Source: Malachius bipustulatus
Lineage: Eukaryota; Arthropoda; Insecta; Coleoptera; Melyridae
Length of the DNA: 64,000 bases
NCBI GenBank assembly: GCA_910589415.1
Contig: OU342630.1
Coordinates: 72,722,186 to 72,786,185, forward strand
Direction: 5' to 3'
Shown here: positions 1 through 10,784 of the stretch, one piece after another
How positions within the stretch are numbered: position 1 is the first letter of the stretch
Layout: every line of letters starts with the position of its first letter
Program-made: the position numbers and the translations under genes
Notes under the pieces: model-generated
Database searches by the model: none
What the model was told of the DNA's origin: nothing
The model's input: only the letters and a program-made list of their open reading frames with translations

Positions 1-1710
1 TCTCTAAGTGAATTTTGCGCACTTGTGCATTTTGTGCAAATCTACAAATAAAAAAGATAATTCAGCGTTTTTCTGTAAATGAGTATATAAAAATGCCAGA
101 ATATGTAAAATTTATATATCTTTTTTTTATAATTATCACATATTCATTATTCTCATGCATTTAGATCCAAGCTTCTACTGAATGGAAGCACCTAAGGAAG
201 AAAAATGTTATTTGGATAGCATTTTCTAATCTCGGTCACCTGTTACTTATTACCGAGCTTATTACATACTTATTACATACTTATTTAAATTTTTCCTGTA
301 AAAAAATTGAACTTTTTTCAAGTTTCTGAACGTGGATAATATTAACATTAAAAATAATATTATAAATTTTAGGCATTAAAAAAAAAGGGTCAATAAACTT
401 TGAAAAATGTTTTACCCATCTATTTTATAACCACAAATTTGGACGGAATATGATGTGCATTTCATCTAGAGTAACATTATCTTATCAAAACTTTTGTCGC
501 TTTCACGGAATTTCTGTTTCCTTACAGATTGAATGAAAATTCAAATGGAAACAGAAATCAGCGAAGCCGTAAAGATCCCATTAGGGTGCAAACGAGTAGA
601 TTGTATCTTATTTATTCCCATTATATAAGGGCTCGTGATTGCGTTCACCAGCGTGGCATGCTTACCCCCTTCTCCCGTTGACACACAAACCCTAACCCAC
701 TGAACTTGAGCCATTTCCTTTTGTCGATGAAAGGACCCTACCGGCGCCTGCGTCCCAGGATCCTTGCAGAGCGCGCCGCCAAGAGCAAGTCATATTGAAA
801 GAAACTACGACGGTAATTTTGTATTGACGACTTTCATTTCAAGATTTATAATTACTTATTTCTATATAATCTCTTATTTTTGTTTGGATTGGGTGTTAAT
901 TTATTGGTTCAGAAGGATACCTGAATTCATTCTGAAAATTTCATTCATTTCTCAAAACAAACATCATAATATGTGACTTTTTTTCTGTGCATCCCTGAAG
1001 ACTTCTCATCAGAAAAGTGTAATTAATCATTAAGTAGTAGGTACTGTTAATTTACCTTTTTTACATCAGTCGATACACTAAATTGACTTGACCTTAGAAC
1101 AACAAACCCAACTGATTAACTCTCGGTATCTCTGCCGCTACCGTTCATATCACCTTCCAGGTTTTTTAGTGTTAGATAATTTTAATTTACCTCCAAGGTA
1201 AAAGCAAAATGTTGAAAAAAGTTACCTCTTACTTGACTATATTCCTGTTTACAGTGGAGAAGTTTGCTCATTAGCGTTTTCGTTTCTCTATCACTATTAA
1301 TTATTGGATATGTTTGAATATGTTTAATTCAACAAATTCATGCTAATGATAAGTCACATCTGTGAGTAATTTCTGTATGCACTTGTCATGTCAGTGGTGT
1401 GTGTCGGAGGATCTGGGAATGGTGTCAGACGACCATAATAGTGTTGTAATCGGTTGCGTAATAAGATATTCCGTAGCTCCTATAGCGGAAAGCAGATACA
1501 GATATCATTATTGTACATGTGTCGTTTAAAAAATTGAATGACAATAATAATTAATTGCCTTCCTTATAGGGTGCTTTGCTTGGTATCATTCATTTGAAAA
1601 AAAAACATTGCAATGACCGTCGATGCTAAAATATGTTTTGAAATATTCTGCAATATTTTTGTCTCAAATTTTGAGCTATGATTTCACTCATAAAACTTGT
1701 ACGAGTCTTA
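1..1710. other. Left-edge non-coding stretch
   Basis: No gene recognised. AT-rich sequence except for a GC-richer patch at about 600-800, which holds a short ATG frame of some two dozen codons from 727 (rich in Arg and Ala) that ends at a TGA near 797. I cannot tell whether this patch is an exon of an upstream gene, an alternative ftz-f1 first exon, or neither. Nothing else in the stretch has coding character. Confidence 0.4.
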
Positions 1711-1858
1711 TGCCCGTATTCACAAACGATAATTTCCTAAATAATTACGTAATTAATTAAATGAGTGAGATGGAGATATACAGTTTTTTGCAATAGAGTG
1801 AGATAGGTATAATTGATTACGTAATTATTTAGGAAATTATCGTTTGTGAATACGGGCA
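1711..1858. mobile_element. Palindromic MITE, copy 1 (148 bp)
   Basis: Begins TGCCCGTATTCACAAACG and ends with the exact reverse complement. The terminal inverted repeats are about 40 bp and nearly perfect (through ...CTAAATAATTACGTAAT). A short spacer contains GAGTGAGAT. TTA flanks both ends, consistent with a 3-bp target duplication. A second copy in the opposite orientation lies at 7538-7687. No coding capacity, so this is a non-autonomous DNA transposon. A 3-bp TTA duplication is typical of PIF/Harbinger-type elements, but copy 2 has AAA, so the superfamily is not certain. Confidence 0.88.
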
Positions 1859-1950
1859 TTAGAATCAAAGTTCGTATATAATCCAGATCAAAAGTAACAA
1901 AATTCTCAAAAGAGGTTCACCTTGTGGAATATTTTTGCACCAGGTTTAAC

Positions 1951-2353
1951 TCAGGTGTCCCCGATGATTGTGGTCCTACTTACATGTAAGATAAACACGT
2001 GATCAAAACTCCTTCGTTTACGAAATGCAGGGTGTTGCAGCTCATACAGCTCCATTCGATCATGTAGTTTTATCAGGGATACGTGTTCCCTAATCTCAAT
2101 GTGAGCTGGCAATCAGAGTAGTAATAAAAACAGTGGCAGCGATAATGTAGATTTTAAACTGGTAAATAGGTGAAAAAATTTACCACATCGACGAAAAATT
2201 GCATTTTTCTTTCCAGCGTCAACCCCCGGTTGAGCTTGTGTCTCGGTAATGAAGGAGTTTTAGTCACGTGTTTATGAAGGAGGAAAGTCGTGTTCTTTTA
2301 CCCAAAAAATTGTCTTGCATGAATGTTTGGACACGCAGTTACCGGGGACACCC
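1951..2353. mobile_element. Diverged palindromic element
   Basis: The arms are imperfect inverted repeats: GTGTCCCCG near 1955 pairs with CGGGGACAC at about 2343-2351, and AAACACGTGATCAAAACTCC near 1992 pairs with the complement of GGAGTTTTAGTCACGTGTTT near 2252. No ORF. Looks like an old snap-back MITE. The divergence of the arms suggests long decay. Confidence 0.6.
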
Positions 2354-3598
2354 TCCTACCCTCCTAAATGAACTCAGGTCAGGTCACTAGAAATATGACT
2401 GACTATATTTATTTCAAAACAGTGGCTTGAGAAAAAATAAAATCGATATGCCCGCCACTTAAGAAAAGTCCTATGACGACATAAAATATTTAAACATTAA
2501 ATTTGTCCATAAAATAATACACATATCAACATATTTTATTGTCAGGTTTTTTTTTTGTTAATAATGTTAATGTTCAGTATAAAATTTTGAATTCAGAAAG
2601 GTTTATTATACTTTCGTAGAGGACTTGTCGGTACTAATTACCGTTCATGGTTAACTAATAATTTTAAGTTTGTATTACATATGTACATACTTGTAAGTAA
2701 TCGAGTTAAATGTAATATTTATGTGATTTTATTAGATACAAGATGCCAATGTTACGGCTCGTTTGTTTACTAGATTATTAGATTAATTAATCCACTCCCA
2801 TCAGATTTTTGATCACATTTTATCAGCTAGAGTATTTAGATCAAAAACAACTTGTGTTGCAAGCAAGTAACCATTACACTCCTACCTAATATGGAAACGC
2901 GGTAAGTACTAAAAGGGAATGTTTGAAAAATTATTTCTAAACAACTTTACACTAAACTAGAGCGTTGTTGTTGTAGGTCCACTGTTAAGGAACATTTTTA
3001 TATCAAAAATGTCTTATTCATGTCATGAATGATAGGTAGGTAGGTAGGTACTATGAGCTTTGGTTGAAACTTGCTCTTGCTAAAAATTTTTTTTAGGATG
3101 CCATTTAACCACGGTTTTGTCTTTGGGTAGATTAGGTGTAAATATCCAAGATTTGGCCAAGATTTTTCTGGGATTACACGTCACCTCCAATGAGTGAGAT
3201 CACTTCGGTATTCTTGAATTTACTTTTCCTGAGCTGTTGAATTGTGTTCGTTCCTACTGAAAATCCCGTTTGCGGGTTCTTTTTTTTTGACAAACCCTAT
3301 TCTTAGAAGATCCTTTGACGAATTCTAAGGAGTTTTTCCTGTCAGTGATTTACGTTTTAGGTCTATTTTTGTCCGACCCCTGTTTTATTGACAATTGAAA
3401 CCGTGTTCCCCAGTGAAATCCTCACGATCTAGAACTGAAGTTGACTTTGCCTTAGATTTGAACCAGTATATTTTTTAAATGTTTCTTTTATTAATTGAAG
3501 GTTAATTCCCTAAAATATTCACTTCTTCAGAAAGAAACTTCTTTGCATGTTTTTTAAATAGTTTGACTATCACCTGCATACGAGCCTGTATATTATGA
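2354..3598. other. Non-coding stretch with short TAGG microsatellite
   Basis: No gene or larger repeat recognised. A short run of about four TAGG units lies at 3033-3050. The motif TAGGTA/TACCTA recurs very often across the whole window. Confidence 0.5.
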
Positions 3599-4594
3599 AT
3601 TTTTTATTTGGGCCAACTTCACAAGTGCGTAAACACTGGAAGGATTTTTTTCAGAAGACTGAAAGCATTTTACCATTTTGTACCATCCGGGGAAAAGGTT
3701 TTGTCACGTCTTAGTTTTGATTTTCCACCGCCAGAATCACCGCCCCCGTGTTTGGGCCAACTTCACAAGTGCGTAAATATTTTAAAGTTAGGTCCAGGTG
3801 ATGGAAAACGTTTTACCACTTTTCACCAACCCGAGAAAAGGCTTTACCACCCCTTACTTTTGATTTACCGCCCTCGGCCTTTATGTCTTTTATGAAATTC
3901 GTGTCAACTTCACAAGTGCTTCATTATCGGAAAGTTAGTACCAGGTGATGGATAACGTTTTACCACTTTGGAGCAACCCAAGAAAAAGTTTGATCACTTT
4001 TATCACCCCTAAGTTTTGATTTTCCACCCCCAGAATCACCGCCCCGGGCCGTTATGTGCCTTTTGAAATTCGGGCCAGCTTCACAAGTGAGTACCTACAC
4101 TCTGGAAGTTTTTTTCCAGGTGACTGAAAACGTTTTACCATTTTGTACCAACCCGAGAGAAGTTTTACCACAAGTTTGTGAATACGAACTTGTGAAGTTG
4201 GACCGAATTCCAAAAAGCTGATAACGACCTGGGACGATGATACTGGGGGTAGTAAAACCTTTTCTCGGGTTGGTACAAAGCGGTAAAATGTTTTCCATCA
4301 CCTGGAACTAACTTTCCGATATTTATGGAGGGGTGGTGATTCTAGGGGTGGTTATAGTCATCTTTTTGGTTTTACCACCCACGTTAATTTGGCCCGAGTT
4401 ACCAGTGGTACCGCATAGGTATCGCCGGCTATGGTAAAAATTATTTATTCCATTACTTTTTTATAAAGGTGGTAAAATGAAATGCTTTGCTGGTAAAACA
4501 TGGTCTAACGATGGGCAATCGCATGGTCTGTTTTACCACCCGACCAGCGGTTTTTTTCGAGCTTGCATGTGAAGTTGGCCCGAAAATAAAAAAT
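3599..4594. mobile_element. Fold-back-like element with tandem and inverted internal units
   Basis: Bounded by an inverted repeat: ATTTTTTATTTGGGCCAAC from 3599 pairs with the complement of the end at about 4569-4594. Inside, a unit of roughly 145-170 bp starting GGGCCAACTTCACAAGTG recurs in direct orientation at about 3610, 3752, 3900 and 4071. It then appears inverted from about 4188 (ACTTGTGAAGTTGG). Units share GGTAAAA/TTTTACC blocks and CCAGGTGATGGAAAACG. The short ORFs inside (including one of 95 codons) are only the repeat read through. No transposase. Confidence 0.75.
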
Positions 4595-4739
4595 AAACAT
4601 CATAAAAAACTAAAGATGATAAGACGAAAATAATTGATGCTAAAACGTAGTCCTACGTTGGACAATCGATTATGACGTTTTACCTCCCAGCACGATTTTT
4701 TTTCGGTGAAGCTTCGTCAAATAGCATATTAAAGAATGC

Positions 4740-5579
4740 AACCCAAGTCATGTTAGCCACGCTTCGGCCAGCCACGCTTTCGGCCAGCCACCCTTTCGGC
4801 CAGGGAGAGGGACTTCGAATAATTTCCAGCAAAAATATTTTTTTACGACTCAAATGGAAAATATCTGGTTTGTTTTTGTCGGTAATAATATCATAACATT
4901 CATAGCTTTTTCAATACCTTATTTTTAGATTTTTTTTCCAATTTATCAAGTCTGTGGTCGAAAGCGTGTCTGGCCATAAAATTATAAAATTTCAGTATTT
5001 TTTTAACAAAATTTACGCAAAAACGATTTTTTCAGTTTCGTATAAGTTCGTGGGTGACTGGCCGAAAGCGTGGCTGGCCATTATTTTGAAGTTTGGGACT
5101 TTTTTGAGCAAAATTTCCGCAAAAACGATTTTTTTAGTTTCAAAAATTCGTGGCCGAAAGCGTGGCTGGACATTATTATAAAACCTCAGTATTTTTTTAA
5201 ACAAAACTGCCGCAAAAACGATTTTTTAGTTTCGTAAGCTCGTGGGCGACTGGCCGAAAGCGTGGTTGGACATTATTTTGAAGCTTGGGACTTTTTTGAG
5301 CAAATTTTCAGTAAAAACGATTTTTTCAGTTTATTAAGTCGTGCGTGGCCGAAAGCGTGGCTGGCCATGACGTTTTAATAATTACGATTTTTTTTCAGCT
5401 TTCAATGATTTTTATTGGGTGAAATATCATAATATTATTTTTATTGTCAACAAAAACAAACCAAGTATTTTTCATTTAAACCGTAACAAACGAAAAAAAA
5501 TTAGCTGTAAATTATTCGAAGTCCATCCCCTTGGCTGAAGGTGTGGGTGGCCGAATCGTGGCTAACTTGACTTGGGTTA
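4740..5579. mobile_element. Fold-back-like element with GGCCGAAAGCGTGGCTGGCC repeats
   Basis: The outer arms are inverted repeats. AACCCAAGTCATGTTAGCC at 4740 pairs with the complement of 5561-5579, and GGACTTCGAATAATTT near 4809 pairs with AAATTATTCGAAGTCC near 5510. Between the arms lie about five tandem units of roughly 97 bp. No ORF of coding character and no transposase, so it is a non-autonomous, Foldback-like structure by architecture only. Confidence 0.75.
4955..5368 (+). repeat. Tandem repeat, ~97-bp unit, about 5 copies
   Basis: The phrase GGCCGAAAGCGTGGCTGGCC, with small variants, starts near 4956, 5060, 5152, 5251 and 5347. The spacing is about 95-103 bp. Between them recur ACTTTTTTGAGCAAA and GCAAAAACGATTTTTT. 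This forms the interior of the fold-back element. The overlapping frames on both strands are by-products. Confidence 0.85.
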
Positions 5580-7190
5580 GAATGCAAGCATAATTTTAAT
5601 CGTACCCACATTACCTATATGGGTACAAAATAGGATTAGAATTTTCATCAAGTTGGATATTTTCCCAAACCTTTTGTTTTCGTAATGTTACTTTTAAGAA
5701 CTGATCCATTTTTTGATCCATATAAGAATTTTTTTAATCTTTAGTGTAGGTATTCAGACACACTTCTTTAGTAGACATTACACTTAATATTCATACATTA
5801 ATCAATTCGTGAATGATCAATTAATTTATACATATTTCGAAATTTCAACTGGTTGGGTAAGAGTTATTTCTTTTGTACTGGCCCGAATATTATCGAAATC
5901 AAAAGTGGGTCTCTATAGGTACTAAAGAATTCGTAATCGTATAGTTTTATAGACGTATCTAGCTACCTATAGCGTCTTATTACTAATGCAAGTTTCATTA
6001 AAGTAAACCTTTCCTTCCAACTCAAGACGAGACATAGGTAATCGCACTTGGTTGAATGAAAAGTCATTCAAGAATCTAATTAAGCCACTTACGGGAGGAA
6101 AACTCGGTACAAACTTTTTAATCTCCATTCAGTTCTAGCATGGGATTATTTATTTAAGTTTACTTCATTTTGTTGTATTTTTTACTCGTCTGTACGAAAC
6201 CGCTGTTTTAATTTACTACGTATTTCAAAATTCCACGTTTCAACATGGTCAGTAATTGAGCAATTGGTGATGTTTATTTTTAACTTGTAATAATTGAGAC
6301 ATGAGAAATTATTTTTAACACAGATCTACTGACTTTTTATAAAATATATAATTAATTGATCTTTTGCCCAGAACGTCTTTTTCGTTATTAGAATTCTCAT
6401 TTAAGAAATAACTGTTCTGAATTTAAATTTTACATCATGGGTGAATGAAGAAAATTGATTCACCACATAAAAGTTAATTTTAACTCTTCATCCTACTTTT
6501 GAATTAGATTCTTCATAGATCGAATCAAGTTATTGACAGTTATCCAATGAAAGCTCGACAGGAAGCCGATTTATTTCTCAACAAGTGCGAAAAAAACTAC
6601 TTATTTATACTTATAAAAGTACTGTGATGTTAGCCAATCAAGATTTTAACAAGCAGAAAAGAGGCAGAAGTAAAACCTTCTAAGACAATTTTCTTATTTC
6701 ATTTTATGTCGCTATACCTCAAGCAGATTAACCTAATGCTCGTACTTCAACTGAACACTTGTTCGAAAGCTTGTTTACCCCTCGATTTTGACGCCTGGAT
6801 AAATTTTGTTTTTGACATTTTTTTAAAAATCTAGACATTCCTGTTATAAAAAGTGCTTACCTAAGGTTTTTTGTATAAATTCTTCACACTTTTGGAGATA
6901 TGCGCAGTTTAATAGGCGAAATATTTACACGTAAAAATTACTCTCTGGCGAAGGCATCTCCTCTCAAATTGAGTTCATAGCACTAGGATACTAGGAAACG
7001 TGATCGGGGGATCTAGAGAAGAAGAACACCCTCGTCAAATCTGTTAATTTTTCCAAAAGTTTTATTCGCATTTATATCCAAATTCACTATTCTACCGTCA
7101 AAGTTTGCTCCTTTTCTCTGGGATACTCAGTATATTGTAACGAAAGACACTTAGGAATTATTCTGGTTTCATGTTATTTACATTCTCTTA
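5580..7190. other. Non-coding stretch
   Basis: AT-rich, with no gene, clear repeat or RNA gene recognised. It ends at the heat-shock-type promoter described next. Confidence 0.45.
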
Positions 7191-7204
7191 TAATTAATAG
7201 TTAG

Positions 7205-7512
7205 TCGATTCACGAAAATTCTCGCTTTCATGACAGGAATGCCATTTCTAATACAGAATGGCAGAATATTTCCGTGTATGTTGGAAAGCGCATGGCTGTG
7301 ACGTGACAGAACATTCTGCGTCTGGAGCAACCAGTGAATATTCTAGAACTGTCGCGATCCACGTCCGGCGTGTATATAAGAGTGCTGTGGCAGGGGCCAG
7401 TAGTCAGTTTAGATTGGAATACTACAGAATAAATGACAGTAGTAGTGAAGGATAGGAAAGAAGATTGTGGCAGAATACATGGATATTGAAAAAAAAAAAA
7501 TAATAGTCTGTG
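7205..7512 (+). promoter_or_regulatory. Heat-shock-type promoter with TATA and initiator, no known gene behind it
   Basis: A perfect three-unit heat-shock element, GAA-TA-TTC-TA-GAA, lies at 7336-7348. Two-unit elements GAA-CA-TTC at 7309-7316 and GAA-AA-TTC at 7214-7221 lie upstream, with a weaker one at 7264. A TATA box (TATATAAG, 7373-7380) follows, then an arthropod initiator TCAGT with its A at 7406, 33 bp past the first T of TATA, which is correct core spacing. A possible splice donor GTAAGT begins at 7512. No hsp70 or small-hsp ORF follows: the first ATG (7479) gives about 24 codons that run into the neighbouring MITE. It could be the relic or first exon of a heat-shock gene, a heat-inducible non-coding RNA, or a captured promoter. 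Confidence 0.7.
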
Positions 7513-7537
7513 TAAGTGAAGCGAAATTAGAGATAAA

Positions 7538-7687
7538 TGCCCGTATTCACAAACGATAATTTCCTAAATAATTACGTAATCAATTATCCCCATCTCATTC
7601 TATTGCAAAAAAAACTGCATATCTCCATCTCACTCATTTAATTAATTACGTAATTATTTAGGAAATTATCGTTTGTGAATACGGGCA
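7538..7687. mobile_element. Palindromic MITE, copy 2 (150 bp)
   Basis: Same family as 1711-1858 but inserted in the opposite orientation. It starts and ends with TGCCCGTATTCACAAACG in inverted form, and the spacer is the reverse complement of copy 1 (ATCTCACTCATTTAATTAAT). AAA flanks both ends, a possible 3-bp duplication. It sits 26 bp downstream of the donor-like GTAAGT of the heat-shock promoter unit, so it may have truncated that transcription unit. Confidence 0.88.
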
Positions 7688-7944
7688 AAAGTATCATACT
7701 GACGTTAAACTATTTCGTCTCTTCTTGACCATAAGTCTGGTTTTTAGTTTTTCGTCAACTATTTAATGGAGTTTTTTGTTGCTCTATTTCTCTTTTTCAC
7801 TTATTTGGATGTTAGGATGGTCACATTGGTCACAATGCTTGTGATGTGACCGTCTTAGAATAACACGAACGTACAACGATGGACAAAAATGAATTTCCTA
7901 GAATGAGAAAATTTAATAACTTTTCACTGCAGTCAGTATCTGTG

Positions 7945-8220
7945 CCAAACAGGCTGAATCGAAAGGGGCTCAGACTCTTGTCGTGGTGTTACCCGGTCAC
8001 AACGCACTCTGATGGGGATGAGGGGATACCCGATCTGTTCCAAATGTGGAACAGACGACGAGGACTCCTATCACTACATGGGCGTATGCGAGGTACGCAG
8101 TGGCCTCAGGCTAAACACTTTTGGCCCCAGGCACTACAAGAGGAAGATATGGGACTTCTCTCGTGGAAAGACCTTCTGGCCTTTACGAAAAGGTCGGGAA
8201 GATTAGAGTAGGTTCAACCT
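7945..8220 (+). pseudogene. Decayed 3' end of a LINE ORF2 (C-terminal zinc-finger region)
   Basis: Read across frameshifts, this encodes RKGLRLL, then LVVVLPGHNAL followed by a stop, then MGMRGYPICSKCG...HYMGVC, then ALQEEDMGLLSW...LAFTKRSGRLE and a stop. It matches piece by piece the uninterrupted frame at 44388-44663 (minus), including a C-X2-C-X8-H-X4-C zinc finger. LINEs with a reverse transcriptase/RNase H region of the R1/I/Jockey type commonly end with such a finger after an LTGH motif. At least two frameshifts and one stop make it a pseudogene. Sequence similarity to the other copy continues past the stop into the 3' UTR. Confidence 0.7.
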
Positions 8221-8440
8221 TGGTTTGGGAATGGCGTAAAAGAGTCGCTTATTGTGGTTCACCCAATATCTATGCAAAACAGACCACCGCTGAAACATTC
8301 AATATAGGTAATCTATAACCTTCCATAAAAGTTCTTCTATAAATATCTCAGTGAATGAAATCGCCGTATGTTTCAAATATTATTTGAATCAATATATTGA
8401 TTTTCAACCGAGGAAATTCACCATTCACCTTAAAATCTTT

Positions 8441-9408
8441 TATATACAGGTTAGAACTATTTATAGGGCCACTACAGGGATATCCTAAACCATTGAAGAT
8501 ACGAGGTCGGTTAAATTAGAGAAAAGTTGCGCTATTTTGTGGCCATCTCGAATCCGTCAAAACATGCAAGATATATGTGACCGTTCCTGAAATATCCTGA
8601 AAAAACTGAAAAATCGAGAAAGCTTATTTTTGCCATATCTTTCTTGCCATTGGAAATTAATAAATAATTTTTCGTAGGCTTACATAAGCCGTTATGAGCT
8701 ATTCATCTGACGTTTCAAAAATTTTCAAAGCCGACTAGATCCCAGAGTTTTCGTAGTCAACTTTCGTTTTTCTTATGGCCGCCATATTATTTTTTTATGT
8801 CGTTCGATAATAAAAAAATAATGTAAACCAAAAATTAATAAATTTTAGAAAAAAAATTTGGAAAATTTTTATTCTTCTTTTTTCAAAGAAAAACAGAAAA
8901 TTGTTCGCTGAAATAGGTCAATATGAAGTCATACTGCTTGCATTATAGTTTTTTAATTTCTCTATGATATTCGGTCTAAAAAGTTCTTTTTTTTTTAGAA
9001 AAAAAAAAAATACAAAATTTTTTTCATTTATTTTTTGAAGTTTATTAATTTTTGGTTTCCATTATTTTTTTCATAACGTACAAAATAAAAAAACAATATG
9101 GCGGCCATAAGAAAAACGAAAGTTGACTATGAAAACTCTGGGATCTAGTCGGCTTTGAAAATTTTTGAAACGTCAGATGAATAGCTCATAACGGCTTATG
9201 TAAGCCTACGAAAAATTATTTATTAATTTCCAATGGTAAGAAAGATATGTCAAAAATAAGATTTCTCGATTTTTCAGTTTTTTCAGGATATTTCAGGAAC
9301 GGTCACAGATATCTTGCATGTTTTGACGGATTCGACCTCGTATCTTCAATGGTTTAGGACTTTAGGATATCCTGTAGTGGCCCTTTAAATAGTTCTAACC
9401 CTGTATAT
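8441..9408. mobile_element. Long palindromic element (~970 bp) with ~400-bp arms
   Basis: The two halves are close inverted copies from the tips (TATACAGG... near 8442 and ...CCTGTATA ending near 9407) to a centre of A/T runs around 8950-9000. Shared stretches include GGGCCACTACAGG, CCATTGAAGATACGAGGTCG, GACTAGATCCCAGAGTTTTC and GGCGGCCAT or its complement. No ORF. The arms are similar enough to form a very long hairpin if transcribed. A fragment of one arm recurs near 26225-26255 (GGCCATAAGAAAAACGAAAG). Confidence 0.88.
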
Positions 9409-9529
9409 GGAACGTCATAGATTTGACATAAAAGACATAATTATATGAGACTGACACAACATCCTAAAGTATAGGTAGTCTAATACGTTTTAGTATCACG
9501 CAATACTAACTCTGAGCCAATGTTTTGGT

Positions 9530-9890
9530 GTTGGTGATTTGAAAAGACGCTTGGCTGGCAGCACGTTGGAGCTTTATTTGTTTTGGAGGCAGGATCTGAG
9601 AGATGTTAGCCTGGCTATATGTAGGTGACCCAATTCCAGAATGCCGGCCTGACCTAGATAGACCAGCTCGGAACGTTATAATGCATCCCGTGCATTCGAT
9701 GCTTTCTCACCGCGCCCGTTCCCGGCTATTATGGCCCTCGCGAGCCCAATTACATCTCCAGGAAGGAGCAAAGTAGGTAATACGTTTCTGGCGATTATTA
9801 ATCGCGTGCATGAATTTCACGCTGCCATGCAGATCTGAGACGAGATTCGCTGTTATTACGTCTCATAAATTTTCCGCGTTTTAGCAAAAA
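9530..9890. other. GC-richer unique island, possible regulatory element
   Basis: Noticeably richer in G and C than its surroundings and not visibly repeated in the window. Contains homeodomain-like cores (CCAATTACATC near 9749; GATTATTAATCGCG near 9794) and TGACC near 9649. No open frame of note. It could be a conserved non-coding element, an unrecognised exon or an unfamiliar repeat. Confidence 0.35.
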
Positions 9891-10600
9891 GTATCAGTAT
9901 AGCATATAGAGGTATATGCAGTTAATGAAGTATTTCTCTATAATAGGAGCGTTTAAAATTTTGGTTACTGCAGTTATACAGGGGTATGCAAACGATCGCG
10001 CACGCATCATATGGAAATCAGTCCACGGTTAAAATTGCTGAGATTGAAAAATTTTATTCAACTGTTTATGGTGATCAAAAGTCTCCATGGGCGTAAATAT
10101 TTTCTGTTTTCTCTATTAACCATTATTATTAACTTCGTTATTATTAGAATGTTATTAGAATTTTTGTCGCGCTCACAGTCGTGAAAATAGAAAACCAATA
10201 AATTGAGATCATCATCATGAGATATTTCCAAAAAATCAGTTGAAAGTTGGAAACTTTCATATTATTCCATTTACTTTCAATATTGTTTGGAGAAAATCTA
10301 ATTAAAATGGCTATACGGTTTGCCTTTAAAGGCAAATGAAAATCGGAATTTCCATTCCAAAACCGAAAATTCCAAAATCGGAACTTCAAGGCAGTCTGGC
10401 AGTGTAATAACAATGGCAATTTTCATTTGTTTTTAACTCAGGACGTGGACTTTCAATTCAATTGTTTATCTGTTTTCACTACTGGAATGAGCAGCAAAAT
10501 TTTTAGCCGACTCCGTAGCTCCAACAATACGAAGTTAGCAATAATGGCAAACAGGAAAAAAAAAACAGAAATTAGCGGATTTTTAATCACCCGGTATACA
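9891..10600. other. Non-coding stretch
   Basis: No gene recognised. A 91-codon minus-strand frame (10144-10419) contains a tandem FRFWNFRFWN phrase that comes from a short repeated CGGAATTTCC/AAAATTCC block. It has no domain character and is not annotated. Confidence 0.4.
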
Positions 10601-10681
10601 TAGTCACTCCATGTGATTTGAATTTTCACGGTTTGAAAGACAGACTCAGTTAAATGGAGAAATAGTTGCCCTTTATAGAAG

Positions 10682-10773
10682 ACACTTTTCCATGCGTCTT
10701 TCAGCTTTCAGTTTTTTATGTCGCTACACTTTTCCATGCGTCTTTCAGCTTTCAGTTTTTTTTATAAGTCGCT
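10682..10773 (+). repeat. 44-bp tandem duplication
   Basis: ACACTTTTCCATGCGTCTTT...TCGCT at 10682-10725 is repeated immediately at 10726-10773, with a 4-bp T/A expansion. It lies in the left arm of the outer nested element. The corresponding right arm (about 12115-12150) has only one copy, so the duplication happened after the element formed. Confidence 0.85.
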
Positions 10774-10784
10774 AGATAATTGGA

